Of a stretch of DNA of 51,200 bases, positions 42,834-51,200 are shown in pieces. Below the pieces are notes generated by a model. The model ran no database searches. It had not been told where the DNA came from and worked only from the letters and a program-made list of their open reading frames with translations. Each line of letters begins with the position of its first letter. The first letter of the stretch is position 1. Both the position numbers and the translations under genes were made by a program. Source of the DNA: Syntrophaceae bacterium (lineage in GTDB: Bacteria; Desulfobacterota; Syntrophia; Syntrophales; Smithellaceae). The stretch is taken from positions 903 to 52,102 of the forward strand of contig PLMV01000134.1 in the NCBI GenBank assembly GCA_003141615.1, read 5' to 3'.

Positions 42834-43772
42834 TTATGCCTGACGCACGTTGCGTGCATACCAGCGCCTCCCCAACCAACGTTGCTGATGCCATGCAAAA
42901 GTGGGCAGAAGACCTCTGTTGCGCAACCAGTAACGATTGGGGATTTCCCCGGTTGCTGATCGAGCGCCCAGCGAAATATCCGCATAGACGATGCCTTCAC
43001 CCTGCGCGGCACTGCGATGCGCGAGCACCTGACCGTTCGCATCCACAATGGCCGCGTTACCCTCGAAAAAACCCCGGTATTTGATCGGCAACCCCGGCAT
43101 CGGGCACTCAATCTCGCCGCAATGCGCGGCATGGATGACCGGCGCACCGATGAGACGGGCACTATCCTGTATGGCGGCAAGGGCATTGAGACTGTTTGCC
43201 GGCTCCCAGAGCCTCTGGAGCCAGCCAGGGAAATTGGTGGGTACGCTCCACCAGCACGAACCGCCCATGATCACATCCACCTGATTGCGGAGCCGGCGCG
43301 CGGTCATCGTGCGCATGAACTCCCAACAGACGGCCGCGCCGATACGCGTGTTGTCGTAGGTCCCGAGCACACCGCTGTCGATCGGGTTACTGCCTTCATA
43401 GAAATAATTTTCCCACATCGTGGGGAGGTCTTTGTCGTGCTGACCAACAAGGGTGCCGCTAGCGTAACACAGGTAGCGATTGCGAACACCACCCTTTGGC
43501 AGTCTGCACAAAAATGAACCTCCCAACACCACTTGATGCTTTGCGGAAAAGTCACGCAAGAAACTTGCCGCCGCGCCGTCAGTGGTCTGAATGGCTGCGG
43601 CAATCCTCGGGTTCCAGCTGACTCCCGTATTGAAGAATTCCGGCAACGCGATCCAGCGCGCGCCTTCATGGACCGCCAGTAATGATAAACGCTCACAGCT
43701 GGCGATATTTGCGGTTGAATCCCCTACTTTTGTGGCAAGTTGAATTGCGGCGACTTTAGTTTGTTTTTTCAT
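42834..43772 (-). CDS. Carbon-nitrogen hydrolase (nitrilase superfamily)
   Basis: 312 aa with the Glu-Lys-Cys triad: Glu45 (ALPEFFN), Lys114 (QHDKDLP) and Cys149 (AAVCWEFMR). Superfamily members hydrolyse amides or nitriles or transfer acyl groups; substrate not predictable here. Complete length. No signal peptide. Lies alone on a segment between two copies of a spacer repeat together with an ICMT-like methyltransferase gene, so the pair was probably acquired together. GC-richer than flanking spacers. Confidence 0.88.
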   Translation of the reverse strand: MKKQTKVAAIQLATKVGDSTANIASCERLSLLAVHEGARWIALPEFFNTGVSWNPRIAAAIQTTDGAAASFLRDFSAKHQVVLGGSFLCRLPKGGVRNRYLCYASGTLVGQHDKDLPTMWENYFYEGSNPIDSGVLGTYDNTRIGAAVCWEFMRTMTARRLRNQVDVIMGGSCWWSVPTNFPGWLQRLWEPANSLNALAAIQDSARLIGAPVIHAAHCGEIECPMPGLPIKYRGFFEGNAAIVDANGQVLAHRSAAQGEGIVYADISLGARSATGEIPNRYWLRNRGLLPTFAWHQQRWLGRRWYARNVRQA

Positions 43773-43831
43773 GGTTTTCCTCAGTGTGTCCCCGGATTTA
43801 AAGGTTTAAACAATAAACGAATGATTTTGCC

Positions 43832-44293
43832 TCATAGCCATCTTCGCACAGACATCATGTAGTCATTGAACTCAGAACCAAACTTGACTTGCAATGCTCG
43901 CTCCTCCGGCAGGATTTGGAACCTGTTCATGTACAGTACAAATGCCGGTAGGAAGAGGAACGCCAGTAAGTTACAAAGCCACACGGCCCATGCTGTTAGG
44001 ACAAACAGAAGACCTACGTACATTGGGTTGCGACTGAAACGGTAGACCCCGCATGTAACGATTATTGACGCGGCCTCAGGTTTAATTGGATTCAGAGTTG
44101 TTTGACCCTTATAAAAGGCGAATATGCCAGCAACAGCTAAAACACCGCCTGCGATGATCAAAATCAGTGAAACAGGCAGCCGAAAAGAAAAGAAGAAATC
44201 GATCATGGGTATTTGAAACGGAATCACCCACATGGCGGCGGCAAATAACAGGAAGACGACAACTGGGGGTATTTTAAGTTCAAGACTGTTCAT
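43832..44293 (-). CDS. Isoprenylcysteine/phospholipid methyltransferase-like membrane enzyme
   Basis: 153 aa with four or five hydrophobic segments (about residues 9-27, 38-60, 90-110, 112-125). The PEMT/ICMT signature GVYRFSRNPMYVGLLF and the C-terminal EERALQVKFGSEFNDYMMSVRRWL are clear, placing SAM binding at the RNPMY-to-EE region. Bacterial relatives methylate lipids or thiols; substrate unknown. Start 18-25 bases after a GTTAGGC junction that ends the spacer repeat copy 2. Forms a likely unit with the downstream carbon-nitrogen hydrolase. Confidence 0.85.
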   Translation of the reverse strand: MNSLELKIPPVVVFLLFAAAMWVIPFQIPMIDFFFSFRLPVSLILIIAGGVLAVAGIFAFYKGQTTLNPIKPEAASIIVTCGVYRFSRNPMYVGLLFVLTAWAVWLCNLLAFLFLPAFVLYMNRFQILPEERALQVKFGSEFNDYMMSVRRWL

Positions 44294-44309
44294 GACTTAA
44301 CATCCGTGG

Positions 44310-44386
44310 CCTAACAATTAATATACGTAATACATAAATCAGCTATTTTCCCAATAACGCTATTGATTCAGCGCTTAATTATTTAA
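44310..44386. repeat. Spacer repeat, copy 2, with GTTAGGC junction
   Basis: Shares ATTAATATACGTAATACATA, AACGCTATTGATTCA and TTAATTATTTA blocks with 42683-42750. On the minus strand it ends in GTTAGGC (44316-44310), an exact GTTRRRY core, just before the methyltransferase gene. Left of it, 44412-44510 has an open minus frame ending MKKPCCIQ that looks like a gene tail without a body. A third partial copy (AAACAACGCTATTGATTCAG) is at 45505-45524. Confidence 0.6.
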
Positions 44387-44494
44387 GCCAATGCTTTATT
44401 AAAATCAAACAATTATTATTGAATGCAGCAGGGCTTCTTCATAATTTTTACCGCGTCGCCCGTCGGATCAGTCAATCTGGTAAAGGCATTATAA

Positions 44495-45448
44495 TCACAG
44501 GCTGCACGTGCTAAATTCCGGCGGTTCCATAATCGTAATTTTGTTTCGCTTTAAATATTCCGGGAAACCGTATAGACGCTCGCCCCTGTATTCCATCACC
44601 ACGGCATCGGCAGGGCAATTATTCAGACAGCCGAAGCAGGCCAGACACTTATCCCGGTCAACAATTTGTTTGAATGGGTTGATGGCCTTGGTTGGACATT
44701 TTCTCACGCAGGTTCCACAGCCAATACATTTTGGGGCATCAACAGTGTGCTTGCTGATAGCTTTCTTGTTCAGCCAGACCAGAGGCAGCGCCCGCAAACC
44801 TTCCCTCATCGCTATTTCGTATCCGATAGAAATTGTTTCACCACGGGTAATTCTTTCCAGCATGTCCGCCGTAAAGCGGCGCACCTGATCAAACGTTGCC
44901 GCATTGGGCAGATGCTGTCCGGAAATCTGATTAGTACTGTTCCAGTTGGGTGTTGGATAAGTGGCAATATTTCTAAAAGCATCCCTTCCCACAGGCACTC
45001 CACATTTGCTCGCCAAAAGTTTGAGAATGTGACAAGACGCGTTATGCTGATTGCCTTCCGGGCCGCCGAAGGAAACAAAGGATGCAACGGGTGTTCCCTT
45101 TATGGAAGGAATTGTTTTCAGCCACTCGCTGATATTGGAGGGAGTATCATAATAAAATACCGGTGTGCCTATAATGATGAGATCATAATCCGGAAGTATG
45201 TTTTTATCAATTCCCTGAATATCGAGTGCATCTACCGTAAGGTCTTTCCCTTTCAGGATGCAGCCGATAAGCCGGGCATATCTACGCGTCTGGCCTGTCT
45301 GGCTATACCATAAAATCAATACCTTTTTCGGGGTGCGTGTTTTTAAATCAGGATAAGCTGCCCTGCTTTCACGCGTCAGAGAAACCGGGAGGCACAAAGA
45401 AGCGCCCACGATGACGCTTTTCTTGATGAAGTCTCGTCGTGTATCCAT
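44495..45448 (-). CDS. Tat-exported EFR1-type flavodoxin/ferredoxin protein
   Basis: 317 aa from the ATG at 45448 (AAAGGAG 5 bases before). A twin-arginine signal TRRDFIKKS with hydrophobic stretch (residues 3-35) predicts export of a folded cofactor protein. A flavodoxin-like domain follows (about 45-180: ILWYSQTGQTRRYA phosphate loop, IIIGTPVFYYDTPSNI). The C-terminus has two [4Fe-4S] motifs, CIGCGTCVRKCP and CLACFGCLNNCP. EFR1 proteins pass electrons between FMN and clusters; partner unknown. Typical of anaerobes. Stands alone between accessory spacers and the RNA helicase gene. Confidence 0.87.
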   Translation of the reverse strand: MDTRRDFIKKSVIVGASLCLPVSLTRESRAAYPDLKTRTPKKVLILWYSQTGQTRRYARLIGCILKGKDLTVDALDIQGIDKNILPDYDLIIIGTPVFYYDTPSNISEWLKTIPSIKGTPVASFVSFGGPEGNQHNASCHILKLLASKCGVPVGRDAFRNIATYPTPNWNSTNQISGQHLPNAATFDQVRRFTADMLERITRGETISIGYEIAMREGLRALPLVWLNKKAISKHTVDAPKCIGCGTCVRKCPTKAINPFKQIVDRDKCLACFGCLNNCPADAVVMEYRGERLYGFPEYLKRNKITIMEPPEFSTCSL

Positions 45449-45554
45449 CCTGTCTCCTTTAAAGAGCACTTATAAAATTTTTTTTGATTTTGAAATGACT
45501 GTTTCAAACAACGCTATTGATTCAGCATATGCTCCGGATTTCTTGATCGAAACT

Positions 45555-47279
45555 TTATCGCCGCTTCCTTTTAATTGCGAAAAAAGCGTTTGTGGCTTTG
45601 GAATAGTCCCGGTTGCTCCGTTCTTTACCTTTATTCCTCTTGCCTTTGTCGGCATACCCAATCTGGACATGGCGGCCCTGGAATTTTTCTTTCTTAAATT
45701 TTGCCATCAAAAAATCCGCCTGTTGAGAATCAGTCTCAAAAAAAGAACAACTGCGCGTTACCTCAACGTGGGAAATACGCAGATTAGGGATATTGGCTGT
45801 ATCAAAAAGGTAAGCTGTAAGCCGACGATCATTAAATTTTTCCATCTGCCCAAGATTAATGAATAAACGGACGAAACCGGAACTGGAGCCGGACCCGGTT
45901 CTGAAACTGGAAACGGTTCTGCCGCTTTCTTTCCTCATTTCCACATTTATATCAGCGGCATTGCGATAATAACTTAAAAAACGGTTAAACTCCGCCGATA
46001 CAAACTTTTGAATTATTTCCTCCTTGCTGATTCCCTTCAATTGTTCATAAACCGCGGGCAGAAAGACGCTGATTTCTTTATGCTGGATCTCGGTGTTTTT
46101 TACTTTTTCAATTAAATGCAAAAGCTGCTTTTCACAAACGTCACTGCCGGTGGGTATTTTAACCTGCTCAAATTTCTTGCCGATTTGTTTTTCAATTTGC
46201 TTAATGCGGAAAGCTTCTTTTAAATTTATAATGACAATGGAAATGCCGGATTTACCAGCCCGGCCTGTCCGGCCGCTACGGTGGGTGTAGTTTTCAATAT
46301 CGTCCGGCAGGTTGTAGTTGATAATGTGAGTTAAATTTGTAACATCGATTCCCCGTGCCGCAACATCCGTTGCCACCAGCATTTGCAGGTTTCTGGTTCT
46401 AAAGCGGTTCATAACGCTGTCTCTTTGCGCCTGGGAAAGATCGCCATGCAATGCATCCGCATTATAGCCGTCTTTTATCAGGGAATCGGCAACGTCCTGA
46501 GTTTCAATTTTTGTCCGGCAAAAAATAATCGCATAGATCTCGGGATAATAATCGGCAATTCTTTTAAGTGTTACATACCTGTCTTTGGCATGCACGACAT
46601 AATATTGATGCTGAATATTTTCCGCGCCCTTGTTTTTAGAGCCAATCGTTATTTCCTTGGGCTTTTTCATATAGCTTCTGGCAATCGCTTCAATTCCCGA
46701 GGGCATCGTTGCTGAAAACAACAGAACTCTTTTCTGATCGGGAGTGCCGGATAATATGGCATTCAAATCGTCTTTGAAGCCCATGTCCAGCATTTCGTCG
46801 GCTTCATCCAGCACCAGCCAGTTGATGGCGGATACATTTACTTTTTTCCGCTTGAGCATATCGAGCATGCGGCCCGGCGTGGCCACGACAATCTGGGCTC
46901 CCGCCCCCACCTGTTTTATCTGAGTGAAAATATTTGCGCCGCCGTAAATCGCCACAATATTCAGATTTTCGATGTTTTGGGCAAGGTGAGTCAGATCATC
47001 CGTTATCTGCAAACAAAGTTCTCTGGTGGGCGCCAGAACCAGCGCCTGCGTTTTTAATGAGGATGGATCGATTTGTTGAATAATGGGTATGCCATATGCG
47101 GCTGTTTTACCTGTTCCCGTGTGAGCCAGAGCAACTAAATCCCTTGTGTCCTGCAATAGAAAAGGTATTACCTCTTGCTGAACAGGCATAGGTATTTCAA
47201 ATCCCATCTCCGTTATTGCGCTGAGGATTCTTTTATCGATGCCTAGTTCTTTAAATGTCGTTAAGTTTGTTTTTGTAAT
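45555..47279 (-). CDS. deaD: DEAD-box RNA helicase, DeaD/CsdA type
   Basis: Unwinds structured RNA in cold adaptation and ribosome assembly. Motifs: Walker A AHTGTGKT, PTREL, DEAD, SAT, and HRSGRTGRAGKSG; the C-terminal region (VRLFINLGQMEKFNDRRLTA onward) is the DbpA/CsdA RNA-binding fold, then a basic tail. The first ATG in frame (47207) would cut off the Q-motif region; the conserved TFKELGIDKRILSAITEMGF reads upstream to an ATT codon at 47279, preceded by AAGGA with a 3-base gap and a stop just before. So ATT initiation, or an error, is implied, giving about 574 aa. Core gene. Confidence 0.88.
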   Translation of the reverse strand: MTKTNLTTFKELGIDKRILSAITEMGFEIPMPVQQEVIPFLLQDTRDLVALAHTGTGKTAAYGIPIIQQIDPSSLKTQALVLAPTRELCLQITDDLTHLAQNIENLNIVAIYGGANIFTQIKQVGAGAQIVVATPGRMLDMLKRKKVNVSAINWLVLDEADEMLDMGFKDDLNAILSGTPDQKRVLLFSATMPSGIEAIARSYMKKPKEITIGSKNKGAENIQHQYYVVHAKDRYVTLKRIADYYPEIYAIIFCRTKIETQDVADSLIKDGYNADALHGDLSQAQRDSVMNRFRTRNLQMLVATDVAARGIDVTNLTHIINYNLPDDIENYTHRSGRTGRAGKSGISIVIINLKEAFRIKQIEKQIGKKFEQVKIPTGSDVCEKQLLHLIEKVKNTEIQHKEISVFLPAVYEQLKGISKEEIIQKFVSAEFNRFLSYYRNAADINVEMRKESGRTVSSFRTGSGSSSGFVRLFINLGQMEKFNDRRLTAYLFDTANIPNLRISHVEVTRSCSFFETDSQQADFLMAKFKKEKFQGRHVQIGYADKGKRNKGKERSNRDYSKATNAFFAIKRKRR

Positions 47280-47522
47280 TTTTCCTTACCTGCTTTTCAA
47301 GATTATTAATACGATCTCGCCTTTCAAAAAATTAATTACTTGAATAATCATTTAGCACAGATAAGAAATAAATTCGAATGCAAATAGCGGGCATGGACAC
47401 AAAGCAAGCCTTGGAAACCGATTCGAAAGCTTATTGTAATCAATAATATCCTCACGAATGATGGATTGCAAAATGAACCCATCCCCGGCAATGTCACAGC
47501 ATCCCCTCATTTACATTTTTTC
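47280..47522. other. Divergent spacer, helicase/Rrf2
   Basis: No gene seen. Holds the unlocated helicase promoter (minus) and, to its right, the Rrf2 promoter and operator. Nothing else noted. Confidence 0.3.
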
Positions 47523-47570
47523 TTGACAATTCTTTTCTAATAGTTTAATTACTATCTATACGATAGTAAT
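47523..47570 (+). promoter_or_regulatory. Rrf2 promoter and palindromic operator
   Basis: TTGACA (47523-47528), 17-bp spacer, TAATTA (47546-47551). A perfect inverted repeat ATTACTATC-N5-GATAGTAAT (47548-47570) overlaps the -10 and the expected start site. Autorepression by the Rrf2-family product is the likely meaning. Confidence 0.72.
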
Positions 47571-47596
47571 GGTAGTGATTAAATCAGAGGATTGAT

Positions 47597-48037
47597 ATGA
47601 AACTTTCCACAAGAACGCGATACGGAGTCAGATTGATGGCGGCGCTGGCTCTTAATTATGGTCAAAGCCCGGTATTTCTTAAAGATATTGCCAAAGGGGA
47701 GAATATTTCCGAGAAGTACTTGAGTTTGATTATTATACCCCTGCGGGGTGTCGGTTTGGTGAACTCTATCCGGGGGGCGCATGGAGGATATAGCCTTGCC
47801 AAAGATCCTTCACAGATCACTATGAAGGAGATTGTGGATGTTCTGGAAGGAGATTGTTCTCTTGTTGACTGTGTCAATAATCCTTCCACTTGTCCGAGGG
47901 TGCCAATCTGCGCCAGTCATGACATCTGGGCGATTATCGGCGGGAAAATTTCCGAGACATTAAGTTCGATCACTCTGGATATGCTGGTCAAAATGAATCA
48001 GGAGAAAGCGGGAAATGCGATGATGCATAATATCTGA
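47597..48037 (+). CDS. Rrf2-family (IscR/CymR-like) regulator
   Basis: 146 aa. Winged HTH at the N-terminus (KLSTRTRYGVRLMAALAL, GENISEKYLSLIIIPLRGVGLVNSIRGAHGG split across the recognition helix). Cys87, Cys92, Cys99 and Cys105 form the cluster-binding region of IscR-type sensors, with His108 nearby. It should sense Fe-S or cysteine status and control the following IscU-MnmA-MetY-CysK run. A perfect palindrome overlaps its own promoter. Confidence 0.88.
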   Translation: MKLSTRTRYGVRLMAALALNYGQSPVFLKDIAKGENISEKYLSLIIIPLRGVGLVNSIRGAHGGYSLAKDPSQITMKEIVDVLEGDCSLVDCVNNPSTCPRVPICASHDIWAIIGGKISETLSSITLDMLVKMNQEKAGNAMMHNI

Positions 48038-48088
48038 AAAGATCGCAAAGATCATCCGCTCCCGAGAAAAAAATAAGAGGTTAAATAA

Positions 48089-48484
48089 ATGGAATATAGT
48101 GATAAAATGATGGAACATTTTCGGAATCCTAAAAATGTCGGGGAAATCGAAAATCCTGACGGTGTCGGAAAGGTGGGAAATCCCGTATGCGGCGATATAA
48201 TGGAGTTCTATATCAAGGTGAAGGATGATATTATTACCGATGCCAAATTCAAGATTTTCGGCTGCGGTGCAGCGATTGCAACCAGTTCCATGGTTACGGA
48301 ACTGGTAAAGAACAAGACGATTGAAGAGGCCTTGAAGATATCCAACCGTGCAGTTGCGGAGGCTCTTGGGGGGCAACCGCCCATTAAGATGCACTGTTCC
48401 GATCTGGCGGAAGAGGCGTTAAAAAAAGCCCTCGATGATTATAAAATGCGATCAGAAAAAACTCCATCGGGCAAGGTGATGTAA
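48089..48484 (+). CDS. IscU/NifU-type Fe-S scaffold protein
   Basis: 131 aa. The three cluster-ligand Cys are in NPVCGDIM (Cys34), FGCGAAIA (Cys59) and MHCSDLAEEAL (Cys103). Builds [2Fe-2S]/[4Fe-4S] clusters with sulfur from a cysteine desulfurase. No iscS/nifS gene is adjacent, unlike many relatives, so the desulfurase must be elsewhere. SD GAGG before the ATG. In line with an Rrf2 sensor and MnmA, another user of desulfurase sulfur. Confidence 0.92.
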   Translation: MEYSDKMMEHFRNPKNVGEIENPDGVGKVGNPVCGDIMEFYIKVKDDIITDAKFKIFGCGAAIATSSMVTELVKNKTIEEALKISNRAVAEALGGQPPIKMHCSDLAEEALKKALDDYKMRSEKTPSGKVM

Positions 48485-48544
48485 CGATGCGGGGTGCCGC
48501 GAAGAATGACGGTAAAAAATATATTTCCGTAGTAAAGGAAACAT

Positions 48545-49615
48545 ATGGGTAAAAAAGTTATGGTAGCCATGAGCGGCGGTGTCGATTCATCCGTCGCGGC
48601 CATGCTGCTTACAGATGAAGGATATGATGTTTCCGGTGTAACCATGTGCTTAGGTATTGCAGTAGCAGAAGACAGCGCGAGATGTTGCGGCGCTACCGCG
48701 ATCGATGATGCAAAAAGGGTATGTGACCGGCTCAAAATTCCTCACTATGTTTTTGATTACGCGTTTGAGCTCGAAGATAAGGTCATCGCTAAATTTATCA
48801 GCGAATACAAAAAAGGAAGGACACCCAATCCCTGCGTCGAATGCAACCGCTACCTGAAATTTGGAAGTCTTCTGGAAAAAGCGAAGGTGATCGGGTTTGA
48901 TTTTCTGGCGACGGGTCATTACGCGGCCATCGAACGAAACGAAAATGGTTATTGCCTGAAGAGGCCGAAGGATAGAAAAAAAGATCAGACATATTTTCTC
49001 TACTCCATGCCTTATGAGAGAATGGGGAACGTTCTATTTCCCCTCGCCTCCCTGACGAAGGATGAAGTAAGGGAGCTAGCGAAAAAAGCATCATTGCCTG
49101 TTGCGGAAAAACAGGAGAGCCAAGATATATGTTTTGTAACACAGAAAAACTATCAGGAATTTCTCTTGGAGCGGGTGCAGAAATCAAATCCGGGTCCGAT
49201 TGTGGATATGCAGGGAAAGATTCTGGGCAAGCATCGGGGAATTATATTTCATACTATCGGCCAGCGGGGAGGTCTGGGTATCAGTCATGCAACACCGTTG
49301 TATGTTGTATCCATCAACCCCGATGAAAACCGTATTGTCGTCGGTGAAAAGAAAGACTTAAAGGCAAAGGGGCTTGTAGCCTGCGATATAAACATGCTGG
49401 CTAAATCCTGGCCTCAGCAAGTTTATGCCAAAATCAGATACCGGAAAAAAGAGGCGCTCTGCGATGTAACATCCGAAAACGGCCGGCTTAGAGTAATATT
49501 TGCCGAAGAACAAGAAGCAATCACCCCCGGCCAGTCAGTGGTTTTTTATGAAAATGACCGCGTTTTGGGTGGTGGAACAATAGAAGAGGTTTTACATGAT
49601 AGAGAACAACCTTAA
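48545..49615 (+). CDS. mnmA: tRNA-specific 2-thiouridylase MnmA
   Basis: 356 aa. PP-loop SGGVDSSVA (10-18), catalytic Cys in NPCVECNRYLKFG near 98 and in SQDICFV near 196, substrate-binding GHYAAI, and the C-terminal beta-barrel region. Thiolates U34 of tRNAs for Lys, Glu and Gln using sulfur relayed from a cysteine desulfurase. Full length. SD AAGGAAA; lies between the scaffold and sulfhydrylase genes as part of a sulfur operon. Confidence 0.95.
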   Translation: MGKKVMVAMSGGVDSSVAAMLLTDEGYDVSGVTMCLGIAVAEDSARCCGATAIDDAKRVCDRLKIPHYVFDYAFELEDKVIAKFISEYKKGRTPNPCVECNRYLKFGSLLEKAKVIGFDFLATGHYAAIERNENGYCLKRPKDRKKDQTYFLYSMPYERMGNVLFPLASLTKDEVRELAKKASLPVAEKQESQDICFVTQKNYQEFLLERVQKSNPGPIVDMQGKILGKHRGIIFHTIGQRGGLGISHATPLYVVSINPDENRIVVGEKKDLKAKGLVACDINMLAKSWPQQVYAKIRYRKKEALCDVTSENGRLRVIFAEEQEAITPGQSVVFYENDRVLGGGTIEEVLHDREQP

Positions 49616-49634
49616 GACTAATATGAAAGGATGA

Positions 49635-50933
<1,299 letters not shown>

Positions 50934-50952
50934 CGGCAGAAAGGAGAAATTT

Positions 50953-51200
50953 ATGTCCAATATATTTGCAGATATTACCAAGACGGTTGGAAAAACACCT
51001 CTGGTGCGTCTCAACAGAATACAGAAGGGATTGAACGCGGAGATTCTTGTAAAAATCGAATCCTTCAATCCTCTTTCCAGCGTGAAGGACAGAATCGGTG
51101 TTGCCATGATCGAGGCGGCGGAGGCAGCGGGACTTATCAGCAAGGACACGGTGATCATCGAACCGACAAGCGGAAATACAGGGATTGCCCTTGCCTTTGT
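50953..51200 (+). CDS. cysK: Cysteine synthase, 5' part (runs off window)
   Basis: 82 codons visible. [14 protein letters not shown] start, PLP Lys in [11 protein letters not shown], and [13 protein letters not shown] phosphate-binding loop identify an O-acetylserine sulfhydrylase. AAGGAG lies 7 bases before the ATG. Makes cysteine from O-acetylserine and sulfide. Directly follows metY by 19 bases. Confidence 0.93.
   Translation, partial: MSNIFADITKTVGKTPLVRLNRIQKGLNAEILVKIESFNPLSSVKDRIGVAMIEAAEAAGLISKDTVIIEPTSGNTGIALAF

Noticed and set aside
44412-44510. Gene tail reading TRLTDPTGDAVKIMKKPC on the minus strand
   Set aside because: Looks protein-like but has no start or body and overlaps the EFR1 gene end; kept only as a note.

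Overview
The window reads as a bacterial chromosome segment, most likely a deltaproteobacterium of the Syntrophales type. That placement is an inference from the gene mix (Tat-exported EFR1-type flavodoxin/ferredoxin protein, Rrf2-IscU-MnmA-MetY-CysK sulfur cluster, secG next to tRNA-Leu); no marker gene proves it. Two stretches look like core chromosome: the left edge (3' part of RNase D, 1-555) and the right part (tRNA-Leu(GAG), secG, nth and the sulfur-assimilation run at 47.6-51.2 kb).

Between them lies an integrative island of about 36.7 kb (611-37354). Its ends are perfect 55-bp direct repeats copied from the 3' half of the tRNA-Leu(GAG) gene. A tyrosine integrase and a small XRE regulator sit beside the intact tRNA. 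The island is a mosaic. From left to right it holds: a degraded transposase; an acetylglutamate-kinase-like gene with a small partner; REP-like hairpins; a MerR-controlled operon of two membrane proteins and a double phosphoribosyltransferase-like protein; a two-gene restriction-modification system (PLD nuclease-SNF2 helicase plus an ISP-type adenine methyltransferase); an unknown 415-aa protein; a second integrase module (zinc-ribbon HTH, tyrosine recombinase, AlpA-like HTH); and a candidate structured RNA.

The right half of the island (17.1-35.4 kb) is a long run of genes all on the minus strand. It encodes a DUF4062 protein, a six-TM protein carried on a lone integron-type gene cassette with a recognisable attC site, a lipoprotein, a TPR-CHAT caspase-like protease, a membrane/coiled-coil protein, a metacaspase with a beta-rich tail, a patatin phospholipase, an exported DNase II, a GH19 chitinase/lysozyme, an exported RNase T2, remnants of a second patatin and of an amidohydrolase, a methyltransferase, an unknown 337-aa protein, a Gly-Gly-X repeat protein and a protein with a beta-rich C-terminus. 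Proteases of two caspase types together with enzymes against DNA, RNA, lipid and cell wall in one run is the most striking feature of the window. It could be a cell-dismantling (abortive) island or a set of exported antagonism/predation enzymes.

Right of the tRNA, 38.9-45.5 kb is a second accessory stretch of single minus-strand genes separated by attC-like or repeated spacers ending in GTTA-type cores. It includes a duplicated 5' gene end and a probable frameshift. After it come a DEAD-box RNA helicase (minus) and, on the plus strand, the Rrf2 regulator with a palindromic operator, IscU-like scaffold, MnmA, O-acetylhomoserine sulfhydrylase and the start of cysteine synthase.
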